A stretch of DNA of 64,000 nt from Bacteroidia bacterium. Lineage in GTDB: Bacteria > Bacteroidota > Bacteroidia > NS11-12g > UBA955. Below are positions 60,170 through 64,000 of this stretch, in pieces. How positions within the stretch are numbered: the first letter of the stretch is position 1; each line of letters begins with the position of its first letter. The stretch is taken from the NCBI GenBank assembly GCA_023228875.1, contig JALOAG010000002.1, forward strand, positions 124,001-188,000, written 5' to 3'. The notes under the pieces are model-generated. The model ran no database searches and was not told where the DNA came from. It saw only the letters and a program-made list of their open reading frames with translations. Both the position numbers and the translations under genes were made by a program.

Positions 60170-61423
60170 TTATGAGTTTTCTATATTTCTAATGATGAAT
60201 GCTAAAGCAGCATACAATGTACTTTCTTGAATATGCTTTCTTTCTCTGGTAAATAAGAATTTTTTTGTAATGGTGCTCTTTTGACTACTATAACCGATAT
60301 ACACTGTTCCAACGGGTTTGTCATCAGTTCCGCCATCAGGACCGGCAATCCCTGTTACAGATACTGCAATATCGCTTTGAAATACAGTCCTGCAATTCTC
60401 TGCCATAGCGGCAGCCACTTCTTCACTCACAGCTCCGTGTTGTTCAATAAGACCTGCAGGAATTTTTAAGATGTTTGTTTTGCTCTCATTTGAATAAACA
60501 ACTGCACCTCCTTTGTAAATTGCAGAAATACCCGGTATTTGTGTAAAATGTTGTGATATTAAACCTCCTGTACAACTTTCAGCCAATGAGAAACTTGTTT
60601 GTGTGTTATGTAATAATAAAGCAGTATAAGCTGCTAAAGGGATGTCTTCTTCCATCAATAAATCATTACCTAAGGTCTGTTTGAATTGCTGACTAAATTC
60701 TTGAAAAAGCAAACCGTCATTTTGTTGGTTTTGAATGTTACATGTAAGTCGTAACCTTACAACATTTAAGTGTGGAAGGTATGCAAGACTAAAATGAGCG
60801 GGGAGATTATCTTCAATAGAGGATAACCTCTCTGCAAGTAATGATTCCGGCACTCCGATAGTAAAGAAATGGTGTCTTAGTGTGGGAGCTGATTGAAATT
60901 CTTTCCTTAGAAGCGGTAAAACAACATTATTCATCATTTCTATCATTTCAAAAGGTACACCAGGTAATGAAATTACTATTTTGTGTTCTTTTCTAAATAA
61001 CATTCCCGGAGCTGTTCCTAACTTATTAAAAATAGTTGTGCAGTTGTCGGGGACGTATGCCTGTATCTTGTTGATTTCTTGGAGATGCTTTCCTCTGTTT
61101 GCAAATATTTTTTCAAGGTTTTGCAATGTGTCTTCGTCCCAACGCCAAGAACTGTTAAAGTATGTTGCCAATACATCTTTGGTTAAATCATCTTTAGTAG
61201 GTCCTAACCCTCCGGTAATAATTACAAGATCTGTATCGTTGATTGCTTTGTCAACTGCTTCTAATATAAGGTCATGTTTGTCGGGTACTGTAACCATGCG
61301 ATTGACAACAAAGTTTTCTTCGCTGAGTTTGCTTGCGAGCCATTGGCTGTTGGTATTTAATATTTGCCCAATCAAAATTTCATCTCCAATAGATAGAATT
61401 TCTGCGGTAAATGCCTTTTTCAT
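60170..61423 (-). CDS. CinA-family nicotinamide-nucleotide amidohydrolase
   Basis: A 417-aa two-domain CinA. The N-terminal MoaB/Mog-like domain (about residues 1-170) starts AEILSIGDEILIGQILNTNS and contains VIITGGLGPTKDDLT. The C-terminal amidohydrolase domain (about 255-417) shows SLAESCTGGLISQHFTQIPG, VVYSNESK and VSVTGIAGPDGGTDDKPVG. It deamidates NMN for pyridine nucleotide recycling and may also have ADP-ribose pyrophosphatase activity. ATG 61429 is an equally possible start. A TACATTTG -7 element lies just upstream (61442-61449). Confidence 0.93.
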   Translation of the reverse strand: MKKAFTAEILSIGDEILIGQILNTNSQWLASKLSEENFVVNRMVTVPDKHDLILEAVDKAINDTDLVIITGGLGPTKDDLTKDVLATYFNSSWRWDEDTLQNLEKIFANRGKHLQEINKIQAYVPDNCTTIFNKLGTAPGMLFRKEHKIVISLPGVPFEMIEMMNNVVLPLLRKEFQSAPTLRHHFFTIGVPESLLAERLSSIEDNLPAHFSLAYLPHLNVVRLRLTCNIQNQQNDGLLFQEFSQQFKQTLGNDLLMEEDIPLAAYTALLLHNTQTSFSLAESCTGGLISQHFTQIPGISAIYKGGAVVYSNESKTNILKIPAGLIEQHGAVSEEVAAAMAENCRTVFQSDIAVSVTGIAGPDGGTDDKPVGTVYIGYSSQKSTITKKFLFTRERKHIQESTLYAALAFIIRNIENS

Positions 61424-61441
61424 TTGCATGGATAATATTTG

Positions 61442-61449
61442 CAAATGTA
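61442..61449 (-). promoter_or_regulatory. -7 promoter element for cinA
   Basis: Minus-strand TACATTTG (TAnnTTTG), 12 nt before ATG 61429 and 18 nt before ATG 61423. Confidence 0.5.
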
Positions 61450-61506
61450 GGTAAGATAGAGAAGTAACATTTGTTTTTCATGTAGGAATGCAGGTATTTT
61501 GCACCA

Positions 61507-61632
61507 ATGAACAGAAAGTATATAGCATGGGTGTTCATCTTGATTTTTATCGCTCTGGCTACTTTTACATCTTGTAGAGCAACCAAAAGAGTTGTGAAAA
61601 AGTTCAATAAAGATTGCAATTGTGAATTCTGA
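61507..61632 (+). CDS. 41-aa lipoprotein with C-terminal Cys pair
   Basis: ATG 61507 to TGA 61632. MNRKYIAWVFILIFIALATF leads into a lipobox TSC (Cys about residue 27), then a basic segment RATKRVVKKFNKD and the ending CNCEF. Signal, lipobox and charge layout are those of a genuine outer-membrane lipoprotein of minimal length, below the cut-off of most gene finders. A TATTTTGC sequence 5 nt upstream is close to the -7 consensus. It ends 14 bp before the TIGR02757 gene, so the two may share a transcript. Function unknown. Confidence 0.65.
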   Translation: MNRKYIAWVFILIFIALATFTSCRATKRVVKKFNKDCNCEF

Positions 61633-61646
61633 GCAAAGGCGGAGTA

Positions 61647-62420
61647 ATGAAAGTTGCACTTCTCCAAGAATATCTGGATAAAGCTTTTGAAACTTATCAC
61701 AAAAAGGGGTTTATAGCGCATGACCCTATTTCTATACCTCATTCATTTTCTGTAAAACAAGATATTGAAATCATGGGATTCTTTGCTGCTATTCTTGCAT
61801 GGGGACAGCGTAAAACAATCATTGCTAAATGCAAAACGATTGCTGAATTGTTTGATCATCGTCCTTATGATTTTATATTGAATCACCAAGATACGGACTT
61901 AGCATCTCTGACATCGTTTGTGCACAGGACTTTTAATGGCACTGATTTGCTGTATGTTGTACATTTCTTACAACAAGTGTATCGGGAGTATGATAGTTTA
62001 GAGAATGCCTTTTTTCCTGTCCCAACTTCCTCCTTTAATGCAGTTGAAGAAGGGTTAAACAATTTTAAATTCAAATTTGTAGCTTCAGAATGGTGTCCAG
62101 TAAGAACACGGAAACATATTGCTTCACCGGCACAAGGCAGTGCATGCAAAAGGCTAAACATGTTTTTGCGATGGATGGTGAGAAAGGATTTTGAAGGAAT
62201 TGATTTTGGTATTTGGACGCATATTCAACCGGCACAGCTAAAATGTCCTTTAGATGTTCATGTGCTTAGAGTGGCAATGCAATTAGGACTTTTAAATGAT
62301 TCAAAATCACATTGGCAAAATGTGCTCAAGTTGACTGATGCATTAAGAAAGTTTGATGCTGCTGACCCGGTCAAATATGATTTTGCGCTTTTCGGAATAG
62401 GAGAGGCGGGCGCATTATGA
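61647..62420 (+). CDS. TIGR02757/DUF2400-family protein
   Basis: A 257-aa soluble protein. Family segments include HDPISIPHSFSVKQDIEIMG (about residues 25-44), FFAAILAWGQRKTII (about 45-59), KRLNMFLRWMVRKD (about 168-181), and CPLDVHVLRVAMQLGLL near the C-terminus. The family is widespread in Bacteroidota and distantly recalls helix-hairpin-helix DNA glycosylases, but its function is not known. Its stop overlaps the stop of the converging pseudouridine synthase gene by 6 bp. Confidence 0.82.
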   Translation: MKVALLQEYLDKAFETYHKKGFIAHDPISIPHSFSVKQDIEIMGFFAAILAWGQRKTIIAKCKTIAELFDHRPYDFILNHQDTDLASLTSFVHRTFNGTDLLYVVHFLQQVYREYDSLENAFFPVPTSSFNAVEEGLNNFKFKFVASEWCPVRTRKHIASPAQGSACKRLNMFLRWMVRKDFEGIDFGIWTHIQPAQLKCPLDVHVLRVAMQLGLLNDSKSHWQNVLKLTDALRKFDAADPVKYDFALFGIGEAGAL

Positions 62421-63608
62421 GAGCTTTTTCTTTGCTCTTTTGAGTTGTGCTATTTCAGAGTTTTTAAGAAAGCGAAATTTTCCTCTTTCAACACCTTTTT
62501 TGGTAAAAGGACCAAAGGAAACTCTGTCCAATTTTTCAACTGTGTGCCCCAATGCTTCAAACATTCTTCGGACAATACGATTTTTACCACTATGAATCTC
62601 AATACCTACAATGGTCTTGTTGTTTGCATCCGGAAAAGCAATCAAATCAGCATACGCAACCCCGTCTTCAAGCTCTATTCCTGTTGCCAATTTTTCTAAT
62701 TCTTCTAATGTAGCTTTACTTTTTAAGGTTACTTCATAAATTTTTTTAACATCAAATGAAGGATGTGTAAGTTTTTGTGCCAATTCTCCGTCATTGGTAA
62801 GCAAGAGTACGCCTGTTGTTTTTCTATCGAGTCTGCCTACCGGGTAAACCCTCACATCAATTTCGTCTTTGATTAAGTCCATTACAGTTTGCCTGTCAGA
62901 CTCGTCCTTGGTTGTAGTGATATAATTCTTGGGTTTATTCATCAAAATATAGATTGGTTTCTCAGGGAGAATTTTATTTCCGCGATATTTCACTTCATCT
63001 CTTTTTTCAACTTTAGTTCCTAGTTCTGTTACTATTTGTCCATTTACGGTAATGTACCCATCTAAAATTAATTTATCAGCATCTCTTCTTCCGCATATAC
63101 CCGCATTTGAAATATAGCGGTTCAAACGTATTGGCCACTCAAATTTCATGTGCTCATCAGGGTAGGCTTCTTCTTGGTATCGCTTGCCTTTGTTAGCTTT
63201 AGAGTATGGCTTGCGTTTGTCAAATGATTTGTTGTGCCCGCTTGATTTTCTGTTGTTTGGTCTGTCGCCTCTGTTAGCATATATTGAATATAATTTTTTT
63301 GACGGAGTTGACTCTCTTTCATTGTTCCCAAACTTTGCAGTTTGCTTTCTTGTAGAAGGTTTTCTGTATTCTCTTTCTTCTTGATTTCTGTTTTCAAAAG
63401 AAGATGAACGCTTTCTTGTATATGACTTCTTATCTTCTTTTTGAATATCGGAGTGGGTATCGGATTGGCGAGAGTTGAACCTTTTCTTTGAGAATTCTTT
63501 AACGTTAGTATCCGTAGATCGTTTTTCGGATTTGGGTTTAGAGAATGAATTTTCTGATTGAGTTCTTCTGCTTTTGGTTGGTAAACTCTTTTTAGGCTTG
63601 TTGTTCAT
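62415..63608 (-). CDS. RluB/RsuA-family rRNA pseudouridine synthase with long basic N-tail
   Basis: A 397-aa protein. The first ~150 residues are a Lys/Arg/Ser/Asn-rich, low-complexity tail. The S4 RNA-binding domain starts about 155 (IRLNRYISNAGICGRRDADK) and the synthase domain at about 225, with the catalytic Asp in VGRLDRKTTGVLLLTNDGEL. It should convert a uridine of 23S (or 16S) rRNA to pseudouridine. A TATCTTTG element lies 21 nt before the ATG. It is probably followed by nothing in the same operon, since the next gene converges. Confidence 0.92.
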   Translation of the reverse strand: MNNKPKKSLPTKSRRTQSENSFSKPKSEKRSTDTNVKEFSKKRFNSRQSDTHSDIQKEDKKSYTRKRSSSFENRNQEEREYRKPSTRKQTAKFGNNERESTPSKKLYSIYANRGDRPNNRKSSGHNKSFDKRKPYSKANKGKRYQEEAYPDEHMKFEWPIRLNRYISNAGICGRRDADKLILDGYITVNGQIVTELGTKVEKRDEVKYRGNKILPEKPIYILMNKPKNYITTTKDESDRQTVMDLIKDEIDVRVYPVGRLDRKTTGVLLLTNDGELAQKLTHPSFDVKKIYEVTLKSKATLEELEKLATGIELEDGVAYADLIAFPDANNKTIVGIEIHSGKNRIVRRMFEALGHTVEKLDRVSFGPFTKKGVERGKFRFLKNSEIAQLKRAKKKLS

Positions 63609-63629
63609 CTGAGTTGATGGATAAGGTTA

Positions 63630-63637
63630 CAAAGATA
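63630..63637 (-). promoter_or_regulatory. -7 promoter element for the pseudouridine synthase gene
   Basis: Minus-strand TATCTTTG (TAnnTTTG), 21 nt before the ATG at 63608. Confidence 0.5.
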
Positions 63638-63687
63638 TTCAGAATAGTTGTTTATTTTCCGAATCTATAAGCAGAACAAAGGTGAAA

Positions 63688-64000
63688 TTAAAGCAGCTCG
63701 GATACCCATTGCAACGCTAATTCTAATTGCTCCTCACGGGTTAAATTGCTATTGTCAAGCACTCTGGCATCATCTGCTTGTCTGAGAGGACTATCTTCTC
63801 GGGTTGAGTCAATGAAGTCACGTTCTTGTAAATTCTTTGCGATTTCTTCAATGGTGATATTAGGCATAAACTGTTTCATTTCATGAAACCGTCTTTGTGC
63901 TCTGATTTCAGGAGAGGCGGTCATGAAAATTTTGAGTTCCGCATCAGGTAGTACAACTGTTCCTATATCACGCCCATCCATAACAACACCTTTGCTCAAT
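63688..64000 (-). CDS. cmk: Cytidylate kinase, C-terminal part
   Basis: The gene enters from the right edge and its last ~104 codons are visible. VVMDGRDIGTVVLPDAELKI and FMTASPEIRAQRRFHEM are the conserved CMP-binding and LID-region segments of bacterial Cmk, followed by ERDFIDSTREDSPLRQADDA, typical of the family. The enzyme phosphorylates CMP and dCMP. The N-terminal P-loop lies outside the window. Confidence 0.9.
   Translation of the reverse strand, partial: LSKGVVMDGRDIGTVVLPDAELKIFMTASPEIRAQRRFHEMKQFMPNITIEEIAKNLQERDFIDSTREDSPLRQADDARVLDNSNLTREEQLELALQWVSELL

Noticed and set aside
60981..61454. 157-aa reading frame antisense to cinA
   Set aside because: Shadow of the CinA N-terminal domain; no motif or promoter supports it.

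Overview
The window is a chromosomal segment of a low-GC member of the Bacteroidota. The lineage evidence is a gliding-motility/type IX secretion C-terminal sorting domain protein, a very large C25-type sortase (PorU2-like), a PorV/PorQ-like barrel, families largely confined to the phylum (DUF5723, DUF4294, DUF2911, GSCFA, HU-SPOR), the bacillithiol deacetylase BshB1, a Bacteroidota-style cytochrome c maturation set, and repeated TAnnTTTG -7 promoter elements in place of sigma70 -10 boxes. Shine-Dalgarno sequences are nearly absent, as usual in this phylum. The genus cannot be read from the sequence. No CRISPR array, tRNA, rRNA, intact insertion sequence or prophage was seen; the region is mostly housekeeping.

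Layout. 1-8.8 kb: end of a secreted protein, LysE-type exporter, enoyl-CoA hydratase/isomerase, a PAP2-related membrane protein, sigma-54, AsnRS, isochorismate synthase with a hotdog thioesterase (menaquinone-type pair), a DivIC/FtsB protein and a DUF5723 outer-membrane protein. 8.8-16 kb: DUF423 protein, thiamine pyrophosphokinase, a methyltransferase, LolA-like protein, FtsK, FabD and a GT2 glycosyltransferase. 16-20.8 kb: ccmC-ccmD-ccmE-ccmF followed by a DUF2520 dehydrogenase-like gene. 20.8-24.8 kb: a secreted protein usually mislabelled asparagine synthetase B, a leucine-rich-repeat protein, BshB1 and DUF4294. 24.9-31 kb: prfB with a +1 programmed frameshift at an unusual UAA codon, a relic of a type I restriction subunit, urocanate hydratase and 2-oxoglutarate dehydrogenase E1. 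31-36.6 kb: a type IX-secreted multidomain protein, a 56-aa membrane protein, the SRP RNA gene (not visible as a reading frame) and a seven-heme cytochrome c lipoprotein. 36.6-42.8 kb: a serine-palmitoyltransferase-like enzyme, an HU-TM-SPOR protein, ExbB-ExbD-TonB, FolC and RNase HI, reading as one operon. 42.8-47.3 kb (minus strand): GSCFA protein, GatA, TatA, UvrC. 47.5-56.5 kb: fasciclin lipoprotein, an unknown protein, PorV-like barrel, DHFR, RsmI-like methyltransferase and the 1679-aa PorU2-like sortase. 56.6-64 kb: DUF6787 protein, Mrp ATPase, NifU-like scaffold, UbiA-like membrane protein, DUF2911 protein, CinA, a 41-aa lipoprotein, a TIGR02757 protein, an RluB-like pseudouridine synthase and the end of cytidylate kinase.

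The genes work together in several ways. The Ccm proteins would attach heme to clients such as the heptaheme lipoprotein. The PorU2/PorV-like pair belongs to the export route used by the sorting-domain protein at 31-34 kb. Mrp and NifU form an Fe-S carrier pair. The HU-SPOR and ExbB/D/TonB genes form an envelope-energising cluster. I found no clear new defence or mobile system. The most unusual signals are the UAA-type prfB recoding site, the HU-TM-SPOR fusion, the very short leaders implied by promoter elements lying against start codons, the CX3Y form of CcmE, and the small ORF that begins on the U-run of the SRP RNA.
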